A DNA stretch of 64,000 bases from Gammaproteobacteria bacterium (GCA_028293765.1 JAQGOG010000210.1:1-64000), one strand, 5' to 3'. Counted from the first letter of the stretch, positions 26,683 to 36,563 are shown. Numbers and translations: made by a program. Notes: a model not told the origin generated them from the sequence alone.

Positions 26683-27297
26683 TTATCCCTCAGTGCCGCC
26701 GTCGAGTTCACTTCGGCGTGGTCTCATTCGCGCCGGGACGGTCGAAACGTACGGCGAAGCGCTATCGAAAAAACGCCACGGGCGCTTGGCCCAGTCACCC
26801 GCGTAGTCGACGCCGATGCGAGTGCTGCGGCTGATGCGGGGCGCCTTGACGCGGCCCGGCGGTCGCTCGATCCATAGCACATCGCCACAGAGATCGACGC
26901 CGTTCAGCCGTCGATCGATGTTCATTGCCCGGCACAACAGGCCGGGTCCCCAGGTTTTGTCCGTGAGCCCCGCGACCGGCTCGAGGGCGCGCAACAGGAT
27001 TGCATGCGGGACGCCTGGCGCTGACGTCACGACGTTCAGGCAATTCCAGAAGCCATAAATGAAATAGACGTACGCGTGTCCCGGTGGGCCGAACATGACT
27101 TCGGTGCGGGCCGTTCGGCCACGAGAGGAGTGCGCTGCGAGATCGCGGGGACCCTGATAGGCCTCTACCTCGACTATGCGTCCTGTGCGAAGTACGCCGC
27201 CGTCATCGTGCACCAGATGCATGCCGATGAGATCACGGGCAACCGTCAGCGTGCCGCCGGCATAGAAATCGCGAGGAAGAATGCGGGCTCGATTCAC
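26683..27297 (-). CDS. DNA-3-methyladenine glycosylase (AAG/MPG family)
   Basis: 204 residues of the eukaryotic-type alkyladenine glycosylase family, which removes 3-methyladenine and other alkylated or deaminated purines in base-excision repair. Visible motifs are LPRDFYAGGTLTVARDLIG, GRIVEVEAYQGPRDLAAHS (its Glu is the likely catalytic base), GHAYVYFIYGFWNCLNVVTS and LLRALEPVAG. Length agrees with the bacterial enzymes (about 190-210). It is monocistronic; its stop lies 292 bases upstream of dsbA and its start 28 bases downstream of the BON-domain gene stop on the same strand. Confidence 0.92.
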   Translation of the reverse strand: MNRARILPRDFYAGGTLTVARDLIGMHLVHDDGGVLRTGRIVEVEAYQGPRDLAAHSSRGRTARTEVMFGPPGHAYVYFIYGFWNCLNVVTSAPGVPHAILLRALEPVAGLTDKTWGPGLLCRAMNIDRRLNGVDLCGDVLWIERPPGRVKAPRISRSTRIGVDYAGDWAKRPWRFFDSASPYVSTVPARMRPRRSELDGGTEG

Positions 27298-27325
27298 GGA
27301 GCCCGCATCTTACTAAGAAGTCGAG

Positions 27326-27658
27326 CTATCGAGGATTGCTGTTGTCGGCTGAGGCGATGCGAACGTCGTTCTTGACGCTCTTCACGCCCGGGATCGCGCG
27401 GATGTCCTCCGCGGCAAGTTTGGCTTCAGTCGGGGTCTTGGCCACACCCGTCAACGTGACGTGTCCTTGATAAGTCTGGACGCTAAAGTCGCTGGCGGAG
27501 ACGTTCTTGTCCTTGATCAAGGCCGCTTTGGCGCGTGCGGTCAACGTGGTGTCGTCGACATACTGCCCCGCCGTTTCCTTGTGGTGCATCACTGAGCAAC
27601 CGGCAACGGAGAACAGCGCTATCGCTGCAACGGTGGAAAATTTGGTGAAGGAGCGCAT
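27326..27658 (-). CDS. BON domain lipoprotein
   Basis: 110 residues from the ATG at 27658. A lipoprotein signal ends FSVAG-Cys21, so the mature protein should be lipid-anchored. A single BON domain follows (DDTTLTARAKAALIKDKNVS, VQTYQGHVTLTGVAKT, AAEDIRAIPGVKSVKNDV), related to OsmY and the BON half of DolP. Such proteins bind phospholipid and support envelope stability, often under osmotic stress. It is divergent from the L,D-transpeptidase gene, another envelope gene. Confidence 0.88.
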   Translation of the reverse strand: MRSFTKFSTVAAIALFSVAGCSVMHHKETAGQYVDDTTLTARAKAALIKDKNVSASDFSVQTYQGHVTLTGVAKTPTEAKLAAEDIRAIPGVKSVKNDVRIASADNSNPR

Positions 27659-27908
27659 GGCAAATGACCTCCAGTGGCGAACGAGGCGATGATCGATAGC
27701 GAGGTACAACAGCAAGGGAGATGCCCGGGTACTCAGTAAGGGAGATACCGGCGTCCGTAGCACGGCGCCCACTTTTACCGAACGCCTGCGGCGCGCTTTT
27801 GTCTACAATAAGAGTGCCGTGCAACAGGCGCCGGGCCACGGGCATCGAAAGGGAATGAGAGTTACGGCCAATGAAATCAATGGGATACGACTGTTTGGTA
27901 GAAATAAC

Positions 27909-29003
27909 ATGATACGTGCACCGGTCTTCCTGCTGCTGTGTCTCGGCGTTTTCAGCACCGCGAGCGAGGCGGTGGTCTTCGAGCTGCCCGCTGACGGATC
28001 GTCGGTCGTGGGGACCGATGCGCGCATGAAAACGGTGTATCAGGACACTCTGCTGGACATCGCACGGCGTAACAGCCTCGGCTACTACGAGATCATTCGT
28101 GCGAATCCCAGCGTCGACATGTGGTTGCCGGGCGAGGGCTCCGACATCATGCTGCCCGGCCGACGGATTCTGCCTCCCGGTCCGCGCGAAGGCATCGTAG
28201 TCAACCTGCCCGAGCATCGGTTGTACTACTACCCGAAGCCGAAAAAGAACGAGAAGCCGGTGGTGATCACTTACCCGGTGAGCATCGGCAAGATGGACTG
28301 GACCACGCCGCTGGGTGAGACTCGCGTCATCGGCAAGCAGAAGCATCCGAATTGGTATCCGCCCGAATCCGTGCGCAAGGAACACATCGCGAACGGCGAT
28401 CCGCTGCCTGCCGTCGTGAAGGCTGGCCCTGACAATCCGCTCGGGGATTACGCCATGCGACTCGCCGCCGGCGGCGGAACCTACCTGATCCATGGCACCA
28501 ACAACCCGATGGCCGTCGGCATGGCGATCACACACGGTTGTATCCGGATGTACCCGGAGGATGTCGCCGCGTTGTTTCCTCTCATTGCCACGGGAACCAA
28601 GGTCTGGCTCATCAATGAGCCGGTGAAGGTTGCCTACATCGATGGCGAGCTGCTACTGGAAGTGCATCCACCGGTCGATGCGGAAGGTCAGACGACAGCC
28701 GAGCCTGACCTCGATCTGCTGTCGCAGCGCCTCGACAAGGCCCTTGGCAACAGCACCGCGGCCATTCATTGGGATTTCGCGAGGCAGGCTCTGCAGGCGG
28801 CGAACGGCATTCCAACCGTCGTCGGTTTGCAAGCTGACCTGGATCCCGCGGCTCCGTCGGCACCGGCGTCTGCGCCACCGGTCGCCACTGCGCCGCAGGG
28901 TGGCCCTGTTCCAATGCCGGCCGCCACGGCCGCACCCGCAGGCGGAGCAAACGTCCCGACGACCTCCGGCCCGCGGACCGCCGCAGCGACGCCGCCTAAC
29001 TAA
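27909..29003 (+). CDS. L,D-transpeptidase (ErfK/YbiS/YcfS/YnhG family)
   Basis: 364 residues from the ATG at 27909, which begins a signal peptide (IRAPVFLLLCLGVFSTASEA); an ATG at 27855 is possible but would give a long charged leader. A LysM-like segment (QDTLLDIARRNSLGYYEIIR) precedes the YkuD catalytic domain. The active site is HGTNNPMAVGMAITHGCIRM, with Cys as the nucleophile. The C-terminus is a low-complexity Pro/Ala tail. It makes 3-3 peptidoglycan cross-links or attaches Braun-type lipoprotein to peptidoglycan in the periplasm. Neighbours are the BON lipoprotein gene and the YqjD-like membrane module. Confidence 0.9.
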   Translation: MIRAPVFLLLCLGVFSTASEAVVFELPADGSSVVGTDARMKTVYQDTLLDIARRNSLGYYEIIRANPSVDMWLPGEGSDIMLPGRRILPPGPREGIVVNLPEHRLYYYPKPKKNEKPVVITYPVSIGKMDWTTPLGETRVIGKQKHPNWYPPESVRKEHIANGDPLPAVVKAGPDNPLGDYAMRLAAGGGTYLIHGTNNPMAVGMAITHGCIRMYPEDVAALFPLIATGTKVWLINEPVKVAYIDGELLLEVHPPVDAEGQTTAEPDLDLLSQRLDKALGNSTAAIHWDFARQALQAANGIPTVVGLQADLDPAAPSAPASAPPVATAPQGGPVPMPAATAAPAGGANVPTTSGPRTAAATPPN

Positions 29004-29009
29004 CGCCGA

Positions 29010-29336
29010 TCAGCGAAAACCGGCGCGTAGTGCCCGCAACGTGGCAAGCAGCCGCAAGATTGTTCCCGCGCGTGAGAGGAGCGAAAGGGCTCCGGTAGCG
29101 AAGGTTACCCACGACAGCAGCCTGCGCGGCCGCAGCATTACGAGCAGCCCGGCCAGGCCGGCAAGCCACGCAAGGGGATGAGTGGCGGTCGACCCCGAAA
29201 CGCCGCGGCCGGCCCAATTCGCAACCTGCGTCACCGGCCTTACCTGTTCGAAGCGGTACGCAATTTCCGCACGCTGCTCATCGATACGCTGAAGTAGCAC
29301 ACGCCGGCGTGCTTCGAGCTCCTGCATCCGGTTCAT
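29010..29336 (-). CDS. YqjK-like membrane protein
   Basis: 108 residues: an amphipathic N-terminal helix rich in Glu/Arg (MQELEARRRVLLQRIDEQRA), then two hydrophobic segments (about residues 55-69 and 74-96). It is the third gene of a three-gene set like E. coli yqjD-yqjE-yqjK, and its start overlaps the preceding gene by 4 bases (ATGA). The family has no firm function; E. coli YqjD binds ribosomes at the inner membrane in stationary phase. The assignment rests mainly on gene order and layout. Confidence 0.65.
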   Translation of the reverse strand: MNRMQELEARRRVLLQRIDEQRAEIAYRFEQVRPVTQVANWAGRGVSGSTATHPLAWLAGLAGLLVMLRPRRLLSWVTFATGALSLLSRAGTILRLLATLRALRAGFR

Positions 29337-29743
29337 GGTATGCCCTTCGCATTACGGTGATCGTGTTCGAGTTGCTCGAGCGTTCCGTCGAGGAGGCTGG
29401 GTCGTTTACGCAATGTGCGCGCGCCGATGGCACCGAACACGACGGCAAGGACCACGAACAACAACGTACCTCCGAGCAATCCCGCCATCCGGTGGCTATC
29501 CCACAAGGCGACCACCACACTGACCAGGCCGAAGACTAGCGCAAGCAGGGCGCACGCGAGCGCCGCCAGTGCCCACATGAGCATCTGCACGACACGCAGC
29601 AGATAAATCTCCACTTCGACGGAAGCCAGGTCCAATCGCGTCCTGAGAGCATCCAATCCGGCGGCGAACAGCCCCCGGATCGCACCGATATGCGAGCCGG
29701 ATTCCATCGCTTCCGTGTCGGTGGCCGGCGCGCGCTCGTCCAC
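29333..29743 (-). CDS. YqjE-like phage holin family membrane protein
   Basis: 136 residues from a GTG at 29743 that overlaps the upstream stop codon by one base (TAGTG); an ATG at 29707 is an alternative. The pattern HIGAIRGLFAAGLDALRTRL-DLASVEVEIYLLRV and two long hydrophobic helices (about residues 52-77 and 84-108) match the YqjE/putative holin family. These proteins are small inner-membrane proteins found with DUF883 proteins, not phage lysis proteins. It is translated in a coupled chain with its neighbours on both sides. Confidence 0.72.
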   Translation of the reverse strand: MDERAPATDTEAMESGSHIGAIRGLFAAGLDALRTRLDLASVEVEIYLLRVVQMLMWALAALACALLALVFGLVSVVVALWDSHRMAGLLGGTLLFVVLAVVFGAIGARTLRKRPSLLDGTLEQLEHDHRNAKGIP

Positions 29744-30036
29744 TATTTGCGTCCCATCAGAATCCCGACTAGCAGCGCCACTCCTCCCGCGATCGCGAGA
29801 GCCTGCCACGGGTTGTCGCGTACGTAGCCGTCGACTTGCTTGGCGCGTCCTTTGACAACGTCCTCCAGGCCGGCCAGGCGGTCGCGCAGCGCCTGCAGCG
29901 ATTCCTCGGCATGCTCGCGCGCCTCATGGGCTTTCTCGCCGGCCTGTCCCGCGGTGGCTCGGAGGAGGGCCTCGGCGTCGCTTACCAGAGCCTGCAGATC
30001 GTCGGCCAGCTTCCCCGCATCGAAGAATTGAGTCAT
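29743..30036 (-). CDS. DUF883 (ElaB/YqjD) family protein
   Basis: 97 residues. A long soluble helix (about residues 5-70) rich in Ala, Glu and Arg is followed by the family's membrane anchor: YVRDNPWQALAIAGGVALL and then VGILMGRK. The D-N-P-W-Q motif is diagnostic of ElaB/YqjD/DUF883. These proteins are tail-anchored in the inner membrane, and YqjD and ElaB bind ribosomes in E. coli stationary phase. It is the first gene of the three-gene set; the next gene starts inside its stop codon. Confidence 0.88.
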   Translation of the reverse strand: MTQFFDAGKLADDLQALVSDAEALLRATAGQAGEKAHEAREHAEESLQALRDRLAGLEDVVKGRAKQVDGYVRDNPWQALAIAGGVALLVGILMGRK

Positions 30037-30203
30037 GTCGGCGCTCCTGAGATCGAGTTATCTTGAAAGTTCGTTGAATTTTCGCCCATCCGGCCCAAAC
30101 CGCCAAGCTCCAGACCCAGCCATAGCGTCCCCGGTGGCCTATATGGAGGCAAGCATCGTGCCCGCAAGTGCGCGGGAGCGGCCGTTCTGGTCCGGAACGC
30201 TCA

Positions 30204-31313
30204 CTACTTCGCCGCCATGACGGCCTCGGCGGCCCGCAGCATCACCAACTCCTCATTCACCGGGACCACCTGGATCCTGACGGTGCTGCGTGCCGACTGG
30301 ATCGCGGCTTCGGCGCCGCACGCCGACTCGTTGGCGGCCGGATCCAACTCGATGCCCGCCCAGCTCATTCCCGCCAGGGCACGCGCGCGGATCCCGGGCA
30401 CGTGCTCGCCAACGCCCCCGCCAAAGACGATCCCGTCGCATCCGCCCAGGACCGCCAGGTACGCCCCAACGTACTTGCGCAGGCGGTAGCAGTACAGCTC
30501 GACTGCGAACTGCGATGCCGGCGCGGGATCGGCGAGCAGGTCGCCCGGATTGGCGGCCTTGCCCGAGAGCCCGGCAAGGCCGCAGTCGTGATTCAACAGA
30601 TCGATGAGACGCTCGCTCGAGACCTCCAACCGGCGCTGCAGGTACGGGAGAATGGCAGGATCTACATCTCCCGACCGCGTTGCCATGACGAGCCCTTCGA
30701 GCGGCGAGAAGCCCATCGAGTTGTCGCGGGGCCGGCCGCCATCGACAGCGGTGATCGAGCATCCACCTCCGAGCTGCACCGTGATGAGCCTGCCGCCCCG
30801 CGGCAACTCTGGATATAACTCGCACCAGCGGCTCCACATCGCCTCGTGGGCAAGTCCGTGGAAGCCGTAGCGGCGCACGCCCTGATCGACGCCGATGCGC
30901 GCCGCCAAGGCGTATTCCGCCGCGACACGCGGAAGTCTGGCAAAGAAGGCAGTGTCGAACGCGGCCACCTGCGCGACACCGGCGCCACATACGGCGCGAG
31001 CTGCGGCGATCCACTCGAGGGCCTCTGGGTTGTGAAGCGGGGCGAGCTCCGACAGTTTCGCGATCTCGGCAGCGACGGAGTCATCGATTCGCACCGGGCC
31101 CGTGAACTGCGTGCCTCCATGAACGACGCGATGCACCGCCACGTCGGGAGGCGAACGCAGTTTCCCGAGCAAGCCGGCCAGCAGGGCCGCCCTGTCGAGA
31201 GCACCGCCCGAGTGGTGCTCACTCTCGAGGCGCACCGGTGCGTCTGCCATCGCAGTGTCATACACAGCGAGTTTGATGGAAGTGCTGCCGCTGTTGAGGG
31301 TCAACACGATCAT
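30204..31313 (-). CDS. ackA: Acetate kinase
   Basis: 369 residues, somewhat short for AckA (about 400). Family residues are present: NSGSTSIK at the N-terminus (Asn7), HRVVHGG (Arg62), FDTAF, YGFHGLAHEAM (His152), the phosphate-loop region MGFSPLEGLVMATRSGDVDP (Arg213), and VNEE near the C-terminus. The usual HLGNG is QLGGG here: Gln180 and Gly183 replace residues equivalent to His208 and Asn211 of the Methanosarcina enzyme. It would make ATP and acetate from the acetyl phosphate supplied by the divergent phosphoketolase. The altered residues could change kinetics or acyl specificity (propionate or another acyl group). Confidence 0.85.
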   Translation of the reverse strand: MIVLTLNSGSTSIKLAVYDTAMADAPVRLESEHHSGGALDRAALLAGLLGKLRSPPDVAVHRVVHGGTQFTGPVRIDDSVAAEIAKLSELAPLHNPEALEWIAAARAVCGAGVAQVAAFDTAFFARLPRVAAEYALAARIGVDQGVRRYGFHGLAHEAMWSRWCELYPELPRGGRLITVQLGGGCSITAVDGGRPRDNSMGFSPLEGLVMATRSGDVDPAILPYLQRRLEVSSERLIDLLNHDCGLAGLSGKAANPGDLLADPAPASQFAVELYCYRLRKYVGAYLAVLGGCDGIVFGGGVGEHVPGIRARALAGMSWAGIELDPAANESACGAEAAIQSARSTVRIQVVPVNEELVMLRAAEAVMAAK

Positions 31314-31425
31314 GACGTTACCGCAACGATTGAAGCCCAGGACCCGCTGAAGAGAATACCGCTGGCGGGGAATGGTTCCTGCTACGGAGGAAAGGTTCCC
31401 GTCGGCGGATCGTGAGGTTACCGCA

Positions 31426-33810
31426 ATGTCCGAGACTCCCCTGACGGCCGAGGAGCTGCAACGCGTGCATGCCTGGTGGCGGGCGACGAACTATCTCGCC
31501 GTGGGGCAGATCTACCTGCTCGGCAATCCGCTGCTCACGGAGCCTCTTACGCTCGAGCACGTCAAGCCGCGACTCCTGGGACATTGGGGTACCACGCCCG
31601 GCCTGAATTTCATCTATGCGCATTTGAACCGAGTCATCCTGGCCCGCGACCTCGACGTGATCGCGATCATTGGCCCCGGCCATGGTGGTCCGGCTCTCGT
31701 GGCCAACACCTGGCTGGAGGGGAGCTACAGCGAGCTTTATCCAGGCGTACCGCGCAACGGCGCCGGCATGCAGCGCCTCTTCAAGCAATTCTCTTTTCCC
31801 GGCGGCATCCCGAGCCATTGCGCACCGGATGTCCCGGGATCGATCAACGAGGGAGGCGAGCTGGGTTACTCCCTGTCGCATGCCTTCGGCGCGGCATTCG
31901 ACAACCCGGACCTCATCGTGGCGTGCGTGATCGGGGACGGCGAGGCGGAGACCGGCCCGCTCGCGACGGCATGGCACTCGAACAAGTTCCTGAACCCCGT
32001 CTCGGACGGTACGGTGCTGCCGATCCTGCACCTGAACGGTTATAAGATCGCGAACCCCACCATCCTGGCGCGCATCCCGCGCGAGGAGCTCGAGAGCCTG
32101 CTCACGGGTTACGGCTGGCAACCGTACTTCGTGGTGGGGGACGACCCCGAATTGATGCACCGGCAGATGGCGGCAACGCTCGAGCGCGTCCTCGATGAGG
32201 TCGCGGCGATCAGGCAGCGCGCGCGGTCTTCTGACAAGCTCTTCCGGCCACGCTGGCCCATGATCGTGCTGCAGAGTCCCAAGGGCTGGACTGGACCGAA
32301 GGTTGTCGACGGCGTGCAGGTGGAGGGCACCTGGCGCGCCCATCAGGTCCCGTTGGCGGGACTCGCTACCAACCCCGCGCATCTGCGCATGCTCGAAGAC
32401 TGGATGCGCAGCTACAAGCCCGCGGAGCTGTTCGACGAACAAGGGGTGCCCCGGCCGCAGTTGCTGGAGCTCGTGCCTCGGGGGACGCGTCGCATGGGAT
32501 CCAACCCACATGCGAACGGCGGCCTGCTGCTGGCCGACCTGCCTTTACCTGCGAAAGCCGACTACGCCGTGCAGGTCAAACATCCGGGAGCCACACTGGC
32601 GGAGTCCACTCGCGTGCTGGGCGAGTGGCTGCGGGATGTGTTCCGCAACACTGCGCAGAGCCGCAACTTCCGCCTCTTCGGCCCGGATGAAACGAGCTCG
32701 AACCGCCTCGATGCCGTGTTCGAGGTCACCCAGCGGACGTGGCTCGGGTCGATCGCGCCCGGCGATAACGGCCTGCGGGCCGACGGACGCGTGATGGAAG
32801 TGTTGTCTGAGCACCAGTGCCAGGGCTGGCTCGAAGGCTACCTGCTCACGGGCCGCCATGGCCTGTTCTCGTGCTACGAAGCCTTCATCCACATCGTGGA
32901 TTCGATGTTCAACCAGCATGCGAAATGGCTCGAAGCCACGCAGCACATCCCGTGGCGGCGCGCGATCGCCGCACTCAACATCCTGCTGAGCTCACATGTC
33001 TGGCGCCAGGACCACAACGGCTTCTCGCACCAGGACCCCGGTTTCATCGACGTCGTCGTCAACAAGAAGTCGAGCGTGGTCCGCGTCTACCTGCCGCCGG
33101 ATGCCAACACTCTGCTGTGCGTGGCGGAACAATGCCTGCGGAGCCGGAATGTGGTGAACGTCATCATCGCCGGCAAACAGCCCGAGCCGCAATGGCTCGA
33201 CATGGACGCGGCGCTTAAGCATTGCGCCACCGGGATCGGCATCTTCGAGTTCGCGAGCAATGACACCGACGGTGACCCTGACATCGTGATGGCTTGTGCC
33301 GGCGACGTGCCGACCATGGAGACTCTCGCGGCCGTCGACATCCTGCGTCGGCATTTGCGGGATCTCAGGATCCGGGTCGTCAACGTCGTCGACCTCATGA
33401 CGCTGCAGCCCCCCGAGGAGCATCCTCACGGACTGAAGGCCCGCGAGTTCGATACTTTATTTACGACCGACAAGCCGGTCCTGTTCGCCTTTCACGGCTA
33501 TCCCTGGCTCATTCACCGGCTCACGTATCGGCGCAGGAATCACGACAATGTGCATGTGCGCGGCTTCAAGGAGGAGGGCACGACGACCACACCATTCGAC
33601 ATGGTCGTGCGCAACGATCTCGACCGGTTTCATCTCGTCATGGATGTCATCGACCGTGTGCCGAAGCTCGGCTACCGGGCGGCCCACCTGCGCCAGCTGA
33701 TGCGCGACAAGCTAACCGAGCACGCCGGCTACATCACGCAACGCGGTGAGGATATGCCGGAGGTCCGGGACTGGGTATGGCAGGATAGCCGCGACGAGAG
33801 CCTGAAATAG
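31426..33810 (+). CDS. xfp: Phosphoketolase (xylulose-5-P/fructose-6-P)
   Basis: 794 residues from the ATG at 31426 (GAGG upstream). This thiamine-diphosphate enzyme splits xylulose 5-phosphate or fructose 6-phosphate with phosphate into acetyl phosphate and a shorter sugar phosphate. Signatures include [53 protein letters not shown] (ThDP/Mg site), [12 protein letters not shown] and [20 protein letters not shown]. Length fits the family (about 790). Transaldolase follows 44 bases downstream and acetate kinase is divergent, which together form a phosphoketolase route to acetate. C5 versus dual specificity cannot be told by eye. Confidence 0.95.
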   Translation: MSETPLTAEELQRVHAWWRATNYLAVGQIYLLGNPLLTEPLTLEHVKPRLLGHWGTTPGLNFIYAHLNRVILARDLDVIAIIGPGHGGPALVANTWLEGSYSELYPGVPRNGAGMQRLFKQFSFPGGIPSHCAPDVPGSINEGGELGYSLSHAFGAAFDNPDLIVACVIGDGEAETGPLATAWHSNKFLNPVSDGTVLPILHLNGYKIANPTILARIPREELESLLTGYGWQPYFVVGDDPELMHRQMAATLERVLDEVAAIRQRARSSDKLFRPRWPMIVLQSPKGWTGPKVVDGVQVEGTWRAHQVPLAGLATNPAHLRMLEDWMRSYKPAELFDEQGVPRPQLLELVPRGTRRMGSNPHANGGLLLADLPLPAKADYAVQVKHPGATLAESTRVLGEWLRDVFRNTAQSRNFRLFGPDETSSNRLDAVFEVTQRTWLGSIAPGDNGLRADGRVMEVLSEHQCQGWLEGYLLTGRHGLFSCYEAFIHIVDSMFNQHAKWLEATQHIPWRRAIAALNILLSSHVWRQDHNGFSHQDPGFIDVVVNKKSSVVRVYLPPDANTLLCVAEQCLRSRNVVNVIIAGKQPEPQWLDMDAALKHCATGIGIFEFASNDTDGDPDIVMACAGDVPTMETLAAVDILRRHLRDLRIRVVNVVDLMTLQPPEEHPHGLKAREFDTLFTTDKPVLFAFHGYPWLIHRLTYRRRNHDNVHVRGFKEEGTTTTPFDMVVRNDLDRFHLVMDVIDRVPKLGYRAAHLRQLMRDKLTEHAGYITQRGEDMPEVRDWVWQDSRDESLK

Positions 33811-33854
33811 TACCCATTCCGAGCGGCGCGCCGCGCGCGCATGAGAGTTTCCGC

Positions 33855-34994
33855 ATGAATGCCAAGTCCGAGAATGCGAACAATCCGCTGCTGCAGCTAC
33901 GCAAGCTGGGGCAGAGCGTCTGGCTCGACGATATCGGCCGCGCCATGCTCGATGATGGGAGTCTCGCGCGCCTGATCGAAGTCGATGGTATCGCCGGTGT
34001 CACCTCCAATCCTGCGATCTTCGCGGCCGCCATCAACAAGGATCCGCAGTATCAGCGCGCGATCGCCGAGCTGTTGCCGCGGGAAGCCTCGAATCTGGCG
34101 CTGTACGAAAGGCTGACCATCGAGGACCTGCAGCGTGCGGCCGACCTGTTCCGGCGAGAATACGAGAGCACCTCCGGTGGTGACGGATTCGTCAGCATGG
34201 AAGTGTCGCCGCATCTGGCTTACGACACCGCGGGAAGCCTCGCGGAAGCGCAACGCCTGTGGGGGCTGCTCCAACGTCAGAACGCGATGATCAAGATTCC
34301 CGGCACTGAACCGGGCTTACCTGCAATTCGAGACACGATCGCGGCAGGCATCAACGTCAACGTGACGCTGTTGTTCTCTCCCGAGCGCTACCGCGCGGTT
34401 GCAACCGCCTATTGCGACGGCCTCGAAGCTCGGCTCGCCGCGGGCAAGCCCATTGACCGGATAGCTTCTGTAGCAAGCTTCTTCCTCAGCCGTATCGACA
34501 CCCTCGTCGACAAGCAGCTCGACGAGCTGACGGCCCGGGGCCAGAAAGCCGCCCACGAACTGCGCGGCACGGCCGCGATCGCGAGCGCCTGCCTCGCCTA
34601 CGCCATCTATGAGGAACTGATTGCCACGCCACGCTGGAAAGCCCTGGCGGCCAAAGGCGGTCGGCCCCAGCGCCTGCTGTGGGCATCGACCTCGGCCAAA
34701 GATCCGGCCTACAGCCCGGTGAAGTACGTCGAAGAGTTGATAGCTCCTGACACGGTCAACACCATGCCGCGCGAAACGATCGAAGCCTACCGCCGCCAGG
34801 GCAAGCCCGAGCTGCGCCTGGAACCCCAGATCGCTCCGGCCGCCGAAGTCTTCGCAGGCCTGCAGCGCCTGGGGATCAAGATGGCCGGCGTCGCCGAACA
34901 GCTCGAGCGCGAGGGCGTCCGCAAATTCATCGAGCCCTTCGACAAGCTCCAGGCATCGCTCGAAGATCGCCGCGCCCATCAAAAGACGGCTTAG
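33855..34994 (+). CDS. tal: Transaldolase
   Basis: 379 residues of the longer transaldolase type. DGIAGVTSNPAIFAAAI lies near residue 44, SMEVSPHLAYDT near 115, and AMIKIPGTEPGLPAI carries the Schiff-base Lys. IASVASFFLSRIDTLVD and LLWASTSAKDPAYSPVKYVE follow. It moves a dihydroxyacetone unit between sugar phosphates and so refills phosphoketolase substrates from glyceraldehyde 3-phosphate and erythrose 4-phosphate. It is co-oriented with xfp at a short gap and probably in one operon. A GC hairpin follows its stop codon. Confidence 0.93.
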   Translation: MNAKSENANNPLLQLRKLGQSVWLDDIGRAMLDDGSLARLIEVDGIAGVTSNPAIFAAAINKDPQYQRAIAELLPREASNLALYERLTIEDLQRAADLFRREYESTSGGDGFVSMEVSPHLAYDTAGSLAEAQRLWGLLQRQNAMIKIPGTEPGLPAIRDTIAAGINVNVTLLFSPERYRAVATAYCDGLEARLAAGKPIDRIASVASFFLSRIDTLVDKQLDELTARGQKAAHELRGTAAIASACLAYAIYEELIATPRWKALAAKGGRPQRLLWASTSAKDPAYSPVKYVEELIAPDTVNTMPRETIEAYRRQGKPELRLEPQIAPAAEVFAGLQRLGIKMAGVAEQLEREGVRKFIEPFDKLQASLEDRRAHQKTA

Positions 34995-35004
34995 GCCACT
35001 GAGC

Positions 35005-35030
35005 GCTCCGGGCCCCTGAGGGTTCGGAGC
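35005..35030 (+). terminator. Possible hairpin terminator after tal
   Basis: GCTCCG (35005-35010) pairs with CGGAGC (35025-35030), with extra G-C pairs inside. No T-run follows, so it may only mark the mRNA 3' end. A second GC hairpin (CCGGCGG 35131-35137 with CCGCCGG 35148-35154) lies nearer the glgC stop codon. Confidence 0.35.
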
Positions 35031-35180
35031 CGCCGCGTTTGCCAAATCCCGAATCGGCGCGCGGGCACGAGCGCAACGGGGAGTTTCTGGGCCGCTAAAA
35101 GACAGGTTGCGATCGGGGCCGCGCTTGCATCCGGCGGCTCGCGTCCGCCGCCGGCCGATGCGACGCTCCAGGCGACCGCT

Positions 35181-36446
35181 CTAAGCGACCGAGCGGATCT
35201 CGTCGTCCGTACCCTCCGGCGACCAATTCCGTGATAGCAGCGTCACGCGGCTCCCGGTTCGAACGGACTCAACAGGCGCGGCAGGCTGCCACCCGACCGT
35301 AGTCCCGTCCGGAATCTCAACCCCGGCATCAATGATCACGCGCCGTAGTTTGCAATTCGCGCCAATCCTCGCATTGGGCAACACCACCGCCCCATCGATC
35401 ACCGTCCCCTCCGCTACGTGCACATTCCCGGACAGCACACTGTTGGTCACGGTAGCCCCTCGGACCACTACCCCTCCCGACAGGAGCGAGTCAGCAACGA
35501 AGCCGTGCCGCCCGGACGTGTGAACCAGCCGAGCGGGTGGCAATTGCTCGGGCAGAGTGAGAATCGGCCATGCAGGGTCGTACAGCTCGATCGGAGGCTC
35601 AGCTGTGAGCAACTCCATATGCGCCTGCCAGAACGCATCCAAAGTACCGACATCCCGCCAGTATCCCGGCCGACCCGCGGAGTCGACGAACGAGTAAGCG
35701 GCGACATGATCCTCTCTCACAGCTCGCGGCAGGATGTCGCGCCCAAAGTCGTGAGCGGAGTCCCGATTCCCAGCGTCACGCCGAAGCTGCTGCTCGAGAT
35801 ACGCGGTGCTGAATACGTAGACGCCCATCGATGCAAGCACCGTGCTCTGCGAGCTCATTCCGAGACTCGAAGGCTGGGGCTTTTCGATGAAGCTGCACAC
35901 GCGTTGACGTTCGTCGATTCCCAGGACACCAAACGCTCCCGAGTCTTCAACCGGGACGGGTACGCATGCAACCGTGACATCCGCGCTGCTCTTGGCGTGC
36001 TGCTCGAGCAACTTGCGGTAGTCCATTTTGTAAACATGATCACCCGCGAGAACGAGCGTGTAACGACTACGTTGCGCGAGCAACAGATCCAGATTCTGAT
36101 GGACCGCATCCGCAGTGCCGGCATACCACGCTGAGTCCAGACGCTGCTGCGCGGGCCACACGTCCACGAATTCGCCCAGCGGTCTGGCGAGGAAGTTCCA
36201 ACCGCCGGCGATGTGAGTGATGAGACTTTGCGCCTTGTACTGCGTGAGCACGGCAACACGCCGCACCCCGGAGTTGACGCAGTTAGAGAGGGTAAAGTCG
36301 ATGTTGCGGAAGTGGCCCCCGAACGCAATGGCTGGCTTGCATTGCCAACGGGTCAGCTCGCCGAGCCGGGTACCGTTACCTCCGGCGAGAATGAGTGCGA
36401 CAGTGTCCCGCGCCAGCCCCGTCTCGGTTCCATTCGGTGTTCTCAT
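35181..36446 (-). CDS. glgC: Glucose-1-phosphate adenylyltransferase
   Basis: 421 residues from the ATG at 36446. It makes ADP-glucose, the donor for glycogen synthesis. The N-terminal nucleotidyltransferase domain has ALILAGGNGTRLGELTRWQC, KPAIAFGGHFRNIDFTLSNC and VLAGDHVYKMDY. SFIEKPQPSSLG and GRPGYWRDVGTLDAFWQAHM follow, and the C-terminus is a left-handed beta helix (SGRHGFVADSLLSGGVVVRG). Length is standard (about 420). No other glycogen gene is in the window. It converges with tal, next to the sugar-phosphate genes. Confidence 0.95.
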   Translation of the reverse strand: MRTPNGTETGLARDTVALILAGGNGTRLGELTRWQCKPAIAFGGHFRNIDFTLSNCVNSGVRRVAVLTQYKAQSLITHIAGGWNFLARPLGEFVDVWPAQQRLDSAWYAGTADAVHQNLDLLLAQRSRYTLVLAGDHVYKMDYRKLLEQHAKSSADVTVACVPVPVEDSGAFGVLGIDERQRVCSFIEKPQPSSLGMSSQSTVLASMGVYVFSTAYLEQQLRRDAGNRDSAHDFGRDILPRAVREDHVAAYSFVDSAGRPGYWRDVGTLDAFWQAHMELLTAEPPIELYDPAWPILTLPEQLPPARLVHTSGRHGFVADSLLSGGVVVRGATVTNSVLSGNVHVAEGTVIDGAVVLPNARIGANCKLRRVIIDAGVEIPDGTTVGWQPAAPVESVRTGSRVTLLSRNWSPEGTDDEIRSVA

Positions 36447-36563
36447 TGCGGACCACTGAGAGCAACAAATGTTCCCACGGTGTTCCCATTCCCGAGCGCT
36501 ATGCTCCAGCCCCGAACGCAAGGACGCTGTAATGTCGTGGCCCGCGATTCGGAAGGCCCCGCG

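Noticed and set aside
29333-29743. Prophage remnant because of the holin-like name
   Set aside because: The gene sits in a YqjD-YqjE-YqjK-like chromosomal set with no phage genes around it.
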